Assembly: GCF_023652955.1 (NCBI RefSeq)
Contig: NZ_JAKLOY010000002.1
Location: 457,059 to 521,058, forward strand
Direction of reading: 5' to 3'
DNA length: 64,000 bases
Source of the DNA: Geomonas sp. Red32
GTDB lineage: Bacteria > Desulfobacterota > Desulfuromonadia > Geobacterales > Geobacteraceae
A program made the position numbers and the translations under genes. Each line of letters begins with the position of its first letter. Position 1 is the first letter of the stretch. This document shows positions 55,547 to 63,564 of this stretch, one piece after another. The notes under the pieces were generated by a model that was given only the letters and a program-made list of their open reading frames with translations, made no database searches and had not been told where the DNA came from.

Positions 55547-56515
55547 CTACACCGCCCTGCGTGCAAAGCGGTCGTCGAGGTAGCCGGAGAGATCGACCCT
55601 CTGCTTGGCGATGCCGAATTTCACCATGTAGTCCTGGGTGGCAGCGAAGTCCGCTTTGCTGGGCACCAGGTTGTGGAAGGTCAAGCGTCCGCGTGGCGAG
55701 GTAAGGACCTTTTCTACAATCTCGGGGCGCTGCCCGAGGACTTTGTGCGATGCCTTGGCCGCCAGGGAAGGATTCGCCTCGATGAACGCCGCGGTGCGCT
55801 GGAAGCTGGAGACCACCTCCTGCACGGCCTCCGGGTGGGCGGCGATCACGTTTTCCCTGACATTGAGGACGCAGCAGATATGGTCATGCCAGATGTCCTT
55901 GGAAAGCATGAGGACCTTGCCGACCTTCTGCGCCTCCGCCTGGGCGCCGAAGGGTTCAGCGACGATGTACCCCTGGATGCGGCCGGTGGCAAGGGCGTTC
56001 ACCATCTCGGGGGGGGCCATGTCGATGATCTTGAGGTCCCGGTTCGGATCGAGGTGTTTCTCGGTGAGTACCTTGCGAAGCAGGATGTTATGGGTTGAGA
56101 AAGGGCTGGGGACGGCGATGGTCTTCCCCTTCAGGTCCTGAATTCTGTTGATCTCGCCGCTGTTCTTGACGGTAATGGCGCTCCCGTTTCGGTGCCCGAG
56201 CATGACCACCTTCACCGGCACACCTTTCTGGCGCAGCGTCAGTCCGATCGGAGTAAGCAGGAAGGCGGCATCGATGGCTCCCACCTTGATTGCATCGGCG
56301 ATCTCCGGCCAGGAGGAGAATTTCACCGGCTGGATTCGCACGTTTTTCAACTGCTCCCGCTCGGAGGCGATCATCAAAAGGTGGTCGCTGATGGGAAGAT
56401 AGCCAACCTTGAGGGTAGCTTTGGCGCCACCCGCAAAGGCAAAGTTGGATACCGGGGTAACGGAGGCGGCTGCCAGGGCCAGGCCGGTGGTCTTCAGGAA
56501 TTCGCGTCTATTCAT
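55547..56515 (-). CDS. Tat-exported ABC transporter substrate-binding protein (NMT1/SsuA-like)
   Basis: 322 residues. The N-terminus 'NRREFLKTTGLALAAASVTP' is a twin-arginine signal, so it is exported folded. The mature protein has SsuA/NMT1-like features: 'LKVGYLPISDHLLMIASERE', 'PVKFSSWPEIADAIKVGAIDAAFLLTPIGLTL', 'IQDLKGKTIAVPSPFSTHNILLRKVL', 'IQGYIVAEPFGAQAE'. The ATG overlaps the end of cooS by eight bases. Ligand unknown; Tat export hints at a cofactor or metal complex. Confidence 0.9.
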   Translation of the reverse strand: MNRREFLKTTGLALAAASVTPVSNFAFAGGAKATLKVGYLPISDHLLMIASEREQLKNVRIQPVKFSSWPEIADAIKVGAIDAAFLLTPIGLTLRQKGVPVKVVMLGHRNGSAITVKNSGEINRIQDLKGKTIAVPSPFSTHNILLRKVLTEKHLDPNRDLKIIDMAPPEMVNALATGRIQGYIVAEPFGAQAEAQKVGKVLMLSKDIWHDHICCVLNVRENVIAAHPEAVQEVVSSFQRTAAFIEANPSLAAKASHKVLGQRPEIVEKVLTSPRGRLTFHNLVPSKADFAATQDYMVKFGIAKQRVDLSGYLDDRFARRAV

Positions 56516-58553
56516 GATGGTGTCCCTCCTCGTGGGAATGCAGGTGTTCATGGGTGTGCGAGTGCTCAAGGCCATGCTCGTGAGCGTGGCGATGTGTCTT
56601 ATCAGCCTGGATGGCAAGAAGCCGGCGGGGGGCCGGAGCCGCGGCCGGAGCCCAGCCAAGCTCCTTGCGGCGGGCGTCGAAGTCCGCCACGATCCTGGCG
56701 GCCAGCTCTACTGGATTTTCTTCGACCACCATCACGGCACCGAGCGTTTCCCCGGTCGCGCGGAAGAAGAAGTCGGAGACGCGGTCCGAGCCGGAGACCG
56801 GCGGGGCGATGCAGTGGTAGGAGTTGAGCCCGAGGAGCCGGAACCCCATGGCGGCGCCGAGCCCCTTTTCGTTGGACCATTCCGGGCTTGAAAACGCGAA
56901 CGGGAGCCGGGTAAGAGCCTCACCGGAAGCCGTAGAGAAGGTGCGGAAAAAGGCCGAGGCACGGGCGTTGTCCAGGCACTCCCCCATGTGCCAGACCGGG
57001 GGAAGGCTGTGGGGAGCAAGAGCGGAGTTCAGTCCACCCCCCGCCCCTTCGAGACCTTCCGGCAGGCAGAATCCCATCTTCAAGAGCGCAAAGGCGGCGC
57101 AGCCGTTGGTTAAAACCAGGACGTCGTGGGCGATCAATTCCTCGGCGGCTTTCACGATCGCCTCTTCGTACACCACTTTGGGATTGTTGCACCCGACCAG
57201 ATTGACCACGCCCCGGATGCGTCCGCTCTTGAGATGATCGAGCAGCACGTCCGCGCCCCCGAAGGTGGAGAGTACGTTTTCCACCGAGAAGCCTACCTCG
57301 GCCTCCATACGGGCCTTGGGGACGAAGACCTTACCGGCCTGCCGCTCCCCGTACGCATGGATTCCCCGCCGCACTATCATGCGGGCCAGCAGATCGGCCT
57401 GGTCAAGGTTCGAGTGACGGTGGTCGAAGGCCAGGTGCTCGGCACCGGGCAACCGGGCCGAGTCGCTGGTGGTGACCACCCGGGTATGGAAGCAGGCGGC
57501 CACGTCCATGATCCCGGGGAAGACATCCTGCACATCGGCTACCCACAGATCGAGCGCTCCGGTTGCCAGGGTCAGTTCTGCGCCCGCCGCGTTGGCGAGC
57601 GGTGTGATGTCGCCGAATTTAGCCAGCGCGGAGTGCCCGGAGCAGCAGATCCCGTAGAGCCGGATGTTCCCGGCGCCGGCGGCCCGGGCCTCGGCAATGA
57701 GATTCTCACTGCGGGCCGCCTTGACGATGGCGGCCACCAGCACCGGGGAGTGTCCGTGGACGGCAATATTGACCGTGTCCAGCGATATGGCCCCAAGATT
57801 GGTGGCGATACGGCTCCGCTTGGGGAGACCGTAAAGGCAGTCCATGGCGATGGCGGAGCCAACCACGCTGCTCCAGGCAAAGGCGAGCCCGCAACGAAGA
57901 ATCTGGCTGGCAACGTTGGACCAATCACCATCGGTCCCCGTGGTCGTACGGTGCAGGGCTTCGAAAACTTCGTGGTAGGCCCCGATCGGCAGGATGTCGA
58001 GATCCTTCCAGACCTGTATCCGCTCCGGCGGCGCCAGCGCCTCGAGAGTCCTGAACGGGCCGGGCACGGTGCGGCAAAGATCTTCCAGCAGCAGCATGGC
58101 AATCTCTCCCGCCATCTCCTGGATCGACTTAGACTCCTGATAGATGCCGAAGGACTTTGCGGTAGCGGTGACCTTTTCCGGACCGAGGATGGGGAGGTCG
58201 AGCGCCCCTTCGGCGGCCCCTTTGAGGGCAAGCATCACCTCGCGTCCCCGCGCACCGTGAGCCGAGACCCCGGCCGCGGTCCAGCGCAGGATATTGCGCG
58301 CCACGATCAGGTGGGCATCGGCTCCGCAGACCCCCTTGGGGCTTTTGGGCGTGATGCGGCAGGGCCCCATGTGGCAATTCTTGCAGCAGGTTCCGTTGAG
58401 CCCGAAGCCACAGTGCGGTTTCTGGGAGTCGAAGCGGTCAAAAGGGGTCTCGATACCGGCCGCCTCCATATGCCGCAACATGTCTCGTACGGCAGGGTCT
58501 GGAGTGCGGGAGAGGACATCCGCCTTGGATGGAAAGTTTTGTCTTTTAGTCAT
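56508..58553 (-). CDS. cooS: CooS-type Ni-Fe carbon monoxide dehydrogenase homologue, atypical
   Basis: 681 residues. D- and B-cluster cysteines are complete: Cys48, 56, 57, 60, 65 and 76 ('HCGFGLNGTCCKNCHMGPCRI'). Compared with C. hydrogenoformans CODH II, the C-cluster ligands His261, Cys295, Cys446, Cys476 and Cys526 have counterparts (His266 in 'AVHGHSP', Cys304 in 'GICCSGHSAL', Cys455, Cys485, Cys526 in 'WHMGECLDN'). The Cys333 counterpart is Asp343 ('VADVQDVFPGI'). A catalytic-type Lys is in 'WSNEKGLGAAMGF'. The last 28 residues are His-rich ('HRHAHEHGLEHSHTHEH', then 'HHHE'). No cooF, cooC or acetyl-CoA synthase genes are adjacent. It heads an operon with an ABC transporter. Canonical CO oxidation is doubtful. 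Confidence 0.88.
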   Translation of the reverse strand: MTKRQNFPSKADVLSRTPDPAVRDMLRHMEAAGIETPFDRFDSQKPHCGFGLNGTCCKNCHMGPCRITPKSPKGVCGADAHLIVARNILRWTAAGVSAHGARGREVMLALKGAAEGALDLPILGPEKVTATAKSFGIYQESKSIQEMAGEIAMLLLEDLCRTVPGPFRTLEALAPPERIQVWKDLDILPIGAYHEVFEALHRTTTGTDGDWSNVASQILRCGLAFAWSSVVGSAIAMDCLYGLPKRSRIATNLGAISLDTVNIAVHGHSPVLVAAIVKAARSENLIAEARAAGAGNIRLYGICCSGHSALAKFGDITPLANAAGAELTLATGALDLWVADVQDVFPGIMDVAACFHTRVVTTSDSARLPGAEHLAFDHRHSNLDQADLLARMIVRRGIHAYGERQAGKVFVPKARMEAEVGFSVENVLSTFGGADVLLDHLKSGRIRGVVNLVGCNNPKVVYEEAIVKAAEELIAHDVLVLTNGCAAFALLKMGFCLPEGLEGAGGGLNSALAPHSLPPVWHMGECLDNARASAFFRTFSTASGEALTRLPFAFSSPEWSNEKGLGAAMGFRLLGLNSYHCIAPPVSGSDRVSDFFFRATGETLGAVMVVEENPVELAARIVADFDARRKELGWAPAAAPAPRRLLAIQADKTHRHAHEHGLEHSHTHEHLHSHEEGHHHE

Positions 58554-58593
58554 ATACCTCGACCTTGTTTTACTATCAAAAAAATAGGGTATT

Positions 58594-58623
58594 GATATAG
58601 CAATTCTGAACCTTTTTTGTCAA
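58594..58623 (-). promoter_or_regulatory. Sigma-70 type promoter for cooS
   Basis: On the minus strand, TTGACA (58623-58618), an 18-base spacer and TATATC (58599-58594). The leader would be about 35 bases. A palindrome lies just upstream. Confidence 0.55.
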
Positions 58624-58635
58624 TTACTTTTACGG

Positions 58636-58648
58636 CTTGGCAGCCAAG
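58636..58648. promoter_or_regulatory. Palindromic operator candidate upstream of cooS
   Basis: CTTGGC-A-GCCAAG, a perfect 13-base palindrome centred about 20 bases upstream of the -35 box, where an activator would bind. Confidence 0.35.
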
Positions 58649-58840
58649 TTTCAGCGCCAATCGAGAGAGGTAAGAAAAGGGCCAAAAAGGGGGGGGAAAT
58701 GCGCGATTAGATAAGGGGGGGAATGGCAAGGGGGGGTACTGCACGGCAAGGGGACTCGACTTGTCAGCTAAAGAACAACGCCGGCACGAAGAGACCGGGA
58801 CCTTCTGGTCCCGACCCCTGCGAAGACGAACGGGAGGGGG

Positions 58841-59716
58841 TCAGTGCTCTTTGACTTCCAAAGACACCTCAGCATCCCCCGTGGAAGTACGGCCAACTTT
58901 GTCGGTCACGTTCCACTGCACTTTGACCGGCATTCCGGCCTTGAATAGCTCAGGATTCTTTGGTTTCATCACACCGGCCATATCGAAAACCGACTGGTAG
59001 ATATCACCCTGGAACTGGTTACCGCTCTTGTCGCTCAAACGAAGGGACTTGATCTCGACCGGGCGGTCAAAGAAGGCGTTCACCTCCTTAATCTCCTTCT
59101 CCCCGTTCTCCCGCATAGCGGTGACACTCAATAGCCGCGGCGGCGGAAGCGGTAGCACCGACCGTTCATCGGCCCGCGCTAGGAGCGGATCTAGGCTCCC
59201 CTCCTTTGCGTCGACCGTCACCCTGACCTCCCGTACTCCGGGGAACTGTTTCAGGGTCAGGGAAAGGGCGTTGGCGGCCGCGGTTGCCGAGGAATCCCCT
59301 GCCGCGAGCTTATTCATCTCGGGCGAGAAATTGGCGGTGACCACGCCACCCTTCTCCTCCAGCGCCAAGAGCCTCACCCCCTGCGGAAATGGCTGCAGGA
59401 TCTCTCCCTGGTACCCTTTCAGGTCCGTCATCCCCCCTACCAGGCGCTGTACCGCCACCTTTTTAAGGCTTTCCTGGTCGAAGGTGAAGAATGGGAAGGG
59501 AATTACTTTGCCCGGGTCCTTCGCCGAGGGGAAATAGATGACGAAGGCATAGCAGGATCCTTTGTCGGTAGTGGGCGCCGGGCCGAAATACTTCTCGAAA
59601 GCCTTGGTGGCCGAAACCCTGACCTGCTTTGCCGGCGGCGGTTCCTGTTTGCGGGTGCATGATACAACTGCGGCAATCGCCAGCATCGACAGGCAGACCA
59701 GCAGAGATTTCTTCAT
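58841..59716 (-). CDS. GerMN-domain lipoprotein
   Basis: 291 residues. Signal peptide and lipobox 'LAIAAVVSCTRKQ'. A GerMN/sporulation-type domain covers about 45-165: 'VIYFPSAKDPGKVIPFPFFT', 'LVGGMTDLKGYQGEILQPFPQGVRLL', 'VVTANFSPEMNKLAAGDSSATAAANALSLTLKQFPGVREVRVTVD'. The C-terminal half contains a Gmad2-like beta domain. Similar domains occur outside spore formers in periplasmic proteins. It lies behind a terminator after the two metal-protein genes, so it may be read only in part from their promoter. Confidence 0.85.
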   Translation of the reverse strand: MKKSLLVCLSMLAIAAVVSCTRKQEPPPAKQVRVSATKAFEKYFGPAPTTDKGSCYAFVIYFPSAKDPGKVIPFPFFTFDQESLKKVAVQRLVGGMTDLKGYQGEILQPFPQGVRLLALEEKGGVVTANFSPEMNKLAAGDSSATAAANALSLTLKQFPGVREVRVTVDAKEGSLDPLLARADERSVLPLPPPRLLSVTAMRENGEKEIKEVNAFFDRPVEIKSLRLSDKSGNQFQGDIYQSVFDMAGVMKPKNPELFKAGMPVKVQWNVTDKVGRTSTGDAEVSLEVKEH

Positions 59717-59748
59717 GGCGTCCTCCGTGGAGAAGTTTCCTGGGCAAT

Positions 59749-59789
59749 AAAAAGGGCACCCACGGGTATACCGGGGTGCCCCTTTTTTC
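59749..59789. terminator. Terminator between the Met/His-rich gene and the GerMN gene
   Basis: AAAAGGGCACCC (59751-59762) pairs with GGGTGCCC (59775-59782), with T runs on both sides. On the minus strand the U tract follows the stem, so it stops transcription from the 59799-60164 gene. Confidence 0.8.
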
Positions 59790-59798
59790 GTCTACGGC

Positions 59799-60164
59799 CT
59801 AGCGGCCAGGTTTGGAGAGGCTTTTGAGGGTTTCGTTCGCCTCGCGCAGTTTCGCGTTAAGAACCTTCAGCTCGTCGACCTTGGCCTGGTCGGCGCCATC
59901 TCTCTTGATGGCTTCCTTGATCCTGCCTATCCGCTCCTGGATGCTGTCGGCTTCCTGCGCGCAGTTTTTCAGGAGCATCTCGCATTCCTTGGTGCAGTCG
60001 GCGTCCATGTTATGGTCGTGCATGCTGCTGTGATCGTGCTGCATGGCCGGCATGGACTGCATGTCCATGTCGTTCATGTCCATACCGCCATGTTCATGCG
60101 CGAAAGCAGGGAGAGTGGTCGAGAACATCGCGGTTGCCATCAAAGCCAGTAATACCTTTTTCAT
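59799..60164 (-). CDS. Met/His-rich periplasmic protein
   Basis: 121 residues. Signal peptide ('LLALMATAMFSTTLPAFA'), a Met/His/Asp-rich segment ('HEHGGMDMNDMDMQSMPAM', then 'QHDHSSMHDHNMD') and a C-terminal helical hairpin with 'CTKECEMLLKNC'. Met and His clusters of this kind bind copper or silver ions. It shares an operon with the protein at 60198 and diverges from a CusS/CusR-like system. Confidence 0.75.
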   Translation of the reverse strand: MKKVLLALMATAMFSTTLPAFAHEHGGMDMNDMDMQSMPAMQHDHSSMHDHNMDADCTKECEMLLKNCAQEADSIQERIGRIKEAIKRDGADQAKVDELKVLNAKLREANETLKSLSKPGR

Positions 60165-60197
60165 TGCCTTGCTCCTTTCTGTGCCAGCTATCGGCCG

Positions 60198-60671
60198 CTA
60201 CTTAACGGTATACCAGAATTTGGCGGTATGTACCTTCCCGCCCTTCAACTGGAACTTGCACATGACCCCGTATTTCCCTTTCTTGGAGAGGTCGAAGTCG
60301 GCGCCAAAATGTCCCTGCATCCCCATCAGGTCCTTGGTCTGGAAACTCTTATCGGGATTCTGCACCTTCACCTTTACATCGCCATCGGTCAGGGCCTTGC
60401 CGGTCTTGGTGTCCTTGAATTCCACGGCAATGTGATGGGTATCTTTCATCTCCATCGGCATTTCCATCTTCATGGCCTTCATGTGCTCCTTCATCCCCAT
60501 CACTTTGAAGGTAGCCTTGACACCGTCGATCACTTCCTCGTGGGCGACGTCGCCCTGGTGGCCGCCGTGGCTCATGTCCATCCCGGCCATCCCGCTGTGG
60601 TCCATGGCAAAGGAAGCTACGGGGGCTGCAAGGGCGAAGCAAGCTGCGATAAGGACGATCACTTTTTTCAT
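60198..60671 (-). CDS. Met/His-rich periplasmic protein with YtkA-like domain
   Basis: 157 residues. Signal peptide, then 'MDHSGMAGMDMSHGGHQGD', Met-rich 'MGMKEHMKAMKMEMPMEMKD', and a beta-sandwich ('HHIAVEFKDTKTGKALTDGDVKVKVQNPDKSFQ', 'KYGVMCKFQLKGGKVHTAKFWYTVK'). Probably binds copper in the periplasm. First gene of the metal operon; AAAGGAG precedes ATG. Confidence 0.78.
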   Translation of the reverse strand: MKKVIVLIAACFALAAPVASFAMDHSGMAGMDMSHGGHQGDVAHEEVIDGVKATFKVMGMKEHMKAMKMEMPMEMKDTHHIAVEFKDTKTGKALTDGDVKVKVQNPDKSFQTKDLMGMQGHFGADFDLSKKGKYGVMCKFQLKGGKVHTAKFWYTVK

Positions 60672-60715
60672 TTCTGTTTTCTCCTTTGGGGTAAATGTTT
60701 CGTTGCATCCACCCT

Positions 60716-60731
60716 AGCATCCCTTGTGCCA
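60716..60731 (-). promoter_or_regulatory. Sigma-54 type promoter for the Met/His-rich operon
   Basis: Minus strand TGGCACAAGGGATGCT: GG (60730-60729), ten bases, GC (60718-60717), matching the GG-N10-GC rule and most of TGGCACG-N4-TTGCA. The start would be near 60705. Confidence 0.6.
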
Positions 60732-60787
60732 AAAGCTAACTACCCGGAATACCGCACTCGGCTTCCAGGAGACCTCCGCGTTGCCAG

Positions 60788-60817
60788 AGAATATTCCACA
60801 CCGTCGTCGCATATTCT
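60788..60817. promoter_or_regulatory. Inverted repeat between the divergent metal operons
   Basis: AGAATAT (60788-60794), 16 bases, ATATTCT (60811-60817). It lies between the two sigma-54-like promoters and could be an activator binding site. Confidence 0.4.
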
Positions 60818-60927
60818 TCATCCGGGGCGGTTCTCCCGGCGATGCTCCGGCTAACGCCCGGTACCCGATCCATCCGCCACGCCCTATTTTTCCTGGCGGG
60901 CCGCCACCACCCGCCGGGCCGGAACAG

Positions 60928-60944
60928 TGGCACAAAACCTGCAT
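60928..60944 (+). promoter_or_regulatory. Sigma-54 type promoter for the sensor kinase operon
   Basis: TGGCACAAAACCTGCAT: GG (60929-60930), ten bases, GC (60941-60942). The start would be near 60953, about 56 bases before the kinase ATG. Confidence 0.6.
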
Positions 60945-61008
60945 ATTAATCCGGGGCAGGAGGCGCCTCCCTCTCCCCCAAGCCCCCTGCCGGCTTATTG
61001 AGGTCTCC

Positions 61009-62463
61009 ATGTTCGTTCGAAAAATTTATGACCGCTGGTCTCTCAAGGTGAGGCTCACCGTTGCGCTGGTGCTTTTTTCCACCGCCGGCTCCTATCTCAC
61101 CTACCACATCACCCATGAAACCTTGCATACCACCCTCTCCCGGGAGGAAAACGATTTCATCTACGACCGGCTTCATACCATCCGCGCCATCATCGACAAC
61201 AATCCGGACTATCTCGAAATCATAAAGAGAGACATCGACTGGGAAGGAAAACACGTCCCGTATCCGTATTACTACCTCCGGGTCCTCGACCAGGCGGGAA
61301 AGATGATGATCGAGACTCCCGGGATGAAAAGCATCCTCCCGATCCGGGAGTTTCCGGAGGCACGCCCCCCCCAGAGGGTAAGCAAAGACCTCGTCCGCAG
61401 AGAGAACAACGGGAGATACTACCTGTTGATGGCGGACTACGTACCGGGTTCTCGCAACGTACCGTTTGCTGCGGAGGTTCAGATCGCCCTCGACATAACC
61501 TCCGAGGTCACCATCGATGAGGCGAACCATCGCAGGATAGCCGTCTTGGAGGTTCTCCGCGCCATCGTCTTCGCCTCGATCATCATCGTGATCGTCCGGA
61601 ACGTTCTCAAGCCGCTGGACAAAATGATCGCCACCGCCGAGTCGGTATCGCTGAACCGGATCGCGGAAAGGGTGGATCCGGAAGGGTGGCCCGAGGAGGT
61701 AAAAAGGCTGGCCATCTCCTTCAACGGCATGCTCGGCCGGCTAGAGGAGGCCTTCGACCGGCTTTCCGGTTGTGCCTCCAGCATGGCGCACGAGATCCGC
61801 ACGCCAATCCACAACATCCTGGGGGAAGCTGAGATCTCGCTCTCCAAGGACCGGACCCCGGAGGAATACCGTAAGGTTCTCCTCTCCTGCATCGAGGAAT
61901 GCCAGCGGCTCTCCAGCCTGACCGACCTCCTGCTGTTTCTCGCCCATGCGGACAATCCGAAGGATTCCATAACCCGGGTCCCCTTCGATCCTTCCGAGGA
62001 GATCGAAGACGTCCTGAGTTTCCACGCGCCGCAGATCGACCTGAAGAGGGGCGAAGTCGCCTGCCACGGTGACGGCATACTGAACGGCGACCCGCGGTTG
62101 TTCCGCCAAGCGATCAGCAATCTCCTCGATAACGCACTCCACTACTCCGGCAGCGGGGTTCGGATCGAGATCTCGATCGTCCCCAACGCGGATGAAGGGT
62201 TGGACGTAACCTTGAGCGATACCGGCCCGGGCATCGAGGAAGACGATTTGGCCAAGGTCTTCGACCGGTTCCACCGTGGGAAAAATGCCCGCCACCTCCG
62301 CCCTGAGGGATCCGGTCTCGGTCTCTCCATAGTGAAGGCCATCATGGTGCTTCACGGGGGGTCGATCTCCATCGTAAGCCCCCCCGGCAAGGGGACCTCG
62401 GTAACTCTCAGTTTTCCCGGCGGCCATTGTTTACAGCAAAGGAGTCCCAGATGCAGATCCTGA
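61009..62463 (+). CDS. Heavy-metal-type sensor histidine kinase (CusS-like)
   Basis: 484 residues. Two transmembrane segments, at about 14-36 and 182-202, flank a periplasmic sensor domain. Then HAMP ('LKPLDKMIATAESVSLNRIAERV'), HisKA with His261 in 'SSMAHEIRTPIHNILGE', and the ATPase with 'QAISNLLDNALHYSGSG', 'DTGPGIEEDDLAKVFDRFHRG' and 'GSGLGLSIVKAIM'. This matches the CusS/IrlS type. Its stop lies 13 bases inside the regulator gene. Kinase-first order is unusual for this type. Confidence 0.9.
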   Translation: MFVRKIYDRWSLKVRLTVALVLFSTAGSYLTYHITHETLHTTLSREENDFIYDRLHTIRAIIDNNPDYLEIIKRDIDWEGKHVPYPYYYLRVLDQAGKMMIETPGMKSILPIREFPEARPPQRVSKDLVRRENNGRYYLLMADYVPGSRNVPFAAEVQIALDITSEVTIDEANHRRIAVLEVLRAIVFASIIIVIVRNVLKPLDKMIATAESVSLNRIAERVDPEGWPEEVKRLAISFNGMLGRLEEAFDRLSGCASSMAHEIRTPIHNILGEAEISLSKDRTPEEYRKVLLSCIEECQRLSSLTDLLLFLAHADNPKDSITRVPFDPSEEIEDVLSFHAPQIDLKRGEVACHGDGILNGDPRLFRQAISNLLDNALHYSGSGVRIEISIVPNADEGLDVTLSDTGPGIEEDDLAKVFDRFHRGKNARHLRPEGSGLGLSIVKAIMVLHGGSISIVSPPGKGTSVTLSFPGGHCLQQRSPRCRS

Positions 62464-63125
62464 TTATCGAGGACGAGGTGAAGACGGCGGCGTTTCTCAA
62501 AAAGGGTTTCTCCGAGTGCGGAGTAGAGGCGGAGGTGGTGGGCGATGGAGAGGAGGGGCTGAAACGTGCTCTGGAAAGCCGCCACGACATCGTGATCCTC
62601 GACGTGATGCTCCCGAAGGTCGATGGATGGTCGGTAATCCGCGAACTCAGGAGGAGGCGGATCCAGACTCCGGTCATCATGCTGACCGCCCTCGGCTCGA
62701 TTCCGGACCGGATCAAGGGGTTCGAACTGGGGGTGGACGACTACCTCATCAAGCCTTTCGCCTTTTCGGAACTTCTGGTCCGCATAAGCGCCATCATCCG
62801 CCGCTGTTCCGCCCACCAGGAGGAGAAGGTCAGGGTAGGAGCGCTGGAGCTCGACCCCACGCGCGGCAGGGCGACCCGCGAGGGAAAAAGACTCGATCTT
62901 ACCCACAAGGAGTTCGCCATCCTTCTGCTTTTGGCGGGCAACCCCGGCATGATCTTCACCAAATCGGCCATCGCGCAGAAGGTGTGGGGGCTCAGTTGCG
63001 GAGCGGAATCGAACCTGATCGAGGTACACATCAACAGACTCCGCAACAAGGTCGACGGCCCGTTCGACCGGAAGCTGATCCATACCGCCCGCGGCCGCGG
63101 CTATGTTCTGGAGGAACGCGACTGA
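62451..63125 (+). CDS. OmpR-family response regulator (CusR-like)
   Basis: 224 residues. REC domain with Asp51 ('IVILDVMLPKVDGW') and Lys in 'DYLIKPFAFSELLVRI', then a winged helix ('LDPTRGRATREGKRLDLTHKEFAILLLL', 'VEVHINRLRNKVDGP', 'HTARGRGYVLEE'). Cognate of the kinase upstream by overlap. AAGGAG is six bases before the ATG. It cannot itself activate sigma-54 promoters because it lacks AAA+. Confidence 0.93.
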   Translation: MQILIIEDEVKTAAFLKKGFSECGVEAEVVGDGEEGLKRALESRHDIVILDVMLPKVDGWSVIRELRRRRIQTPVIMLTALGSIPDRIKGFELGVDDYLIKPFAFSELLVRISAIIRRCSAHQEEKVRVGALELDPTRGRATREGKRLDLTHKEFAILLLLAGNPGMIFTKSAIAQKVWGLSCGAESNLIEVHINRLRNKVDGPFDRKLIHTARGRGYVLEERD

Positions 63126-63340
63126 AGCGGCCCCCCCCTCCCCTTCGCCCCACACTGGCGGCACCGTAAGCTTATTGTTATCAAACCCGTCATTCCACAG
63201 TCTCCCCCGTAAATCCACCAGCGCCATAACTGTTACCTTACGCAGTGGCACCCCCTATTCCCTACCAATTCGGTATCAAGCCGCGGCTTTCTGAGCAATA
63301 ACGGGCAATTAGCCGCCAACGCCGGGCATCATCCCTCCCA

Positions 63341-63356
63341 TGGCACGCATACTGCT
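63341..63356 (+). promoter_or_regulatory. Sigma-54 type promoter for the cytochrome gene
   Basis: TGGCACG-CATA-CTGCT (63341-63356): GG (63342-63343), ten bases, GC (63354-63355), one mismatch in the core. The start near 63367 gives a leader of about 200 bases. Confidence 0.55.
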
Positions 63357-63360
63357 ATCA

Positions 63361-63408
63361 AAGTAAATCGGTAAACAATAGCGATATCTCTATTTGACCA
63401 ATTTACTT
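63361..63408. promoter_or_regulatory. Inverted repeat at the cytochrome transcription start
   Basis: AAGTAAATCGGTAAA (63361-63375) and TTTGACCAATTTACTT (63393-63408) pair over about 13 of 15 positions. It could be an operator or an mRNA hairpin. Confidence 0.4.
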
Positions 63409-63564
63409 AACGCCCAGAGAACCGCCGCCGTTTCTCCCAACCCCGGTGGGCCGTCGGGAGGCTTCTCGTGGATTGCAGATCCGTCCGCAGTCTCTGGTGC
63501 TGATCGGTTCCCCCCAGGGAGGGATGCCCCGGCATCCAATTCAATGAAGGAAAAGGAGAATAAA

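Larger units (their letters stand above)
63126..63564. other. Long intergenic leader of the cytochrome gene
   Basis: 438 bases without a gene. It holds the sigma-54-like site at 63341 and an inverted repeat at 63361-63408; AAGGAG lies before the cytochrome ATG. I do not see a c-di-GMP (GEMM) riboswitch consensus. Confidence 0.55.

Noticed and set aside
63370..63564. c-di-GMP (GEMM) riboswitch before the cytochrome
   Set aside because: Geobacter cytochromes often have one, but the conserved GEMM core segments are not present here; only a simple inverted repeat is.
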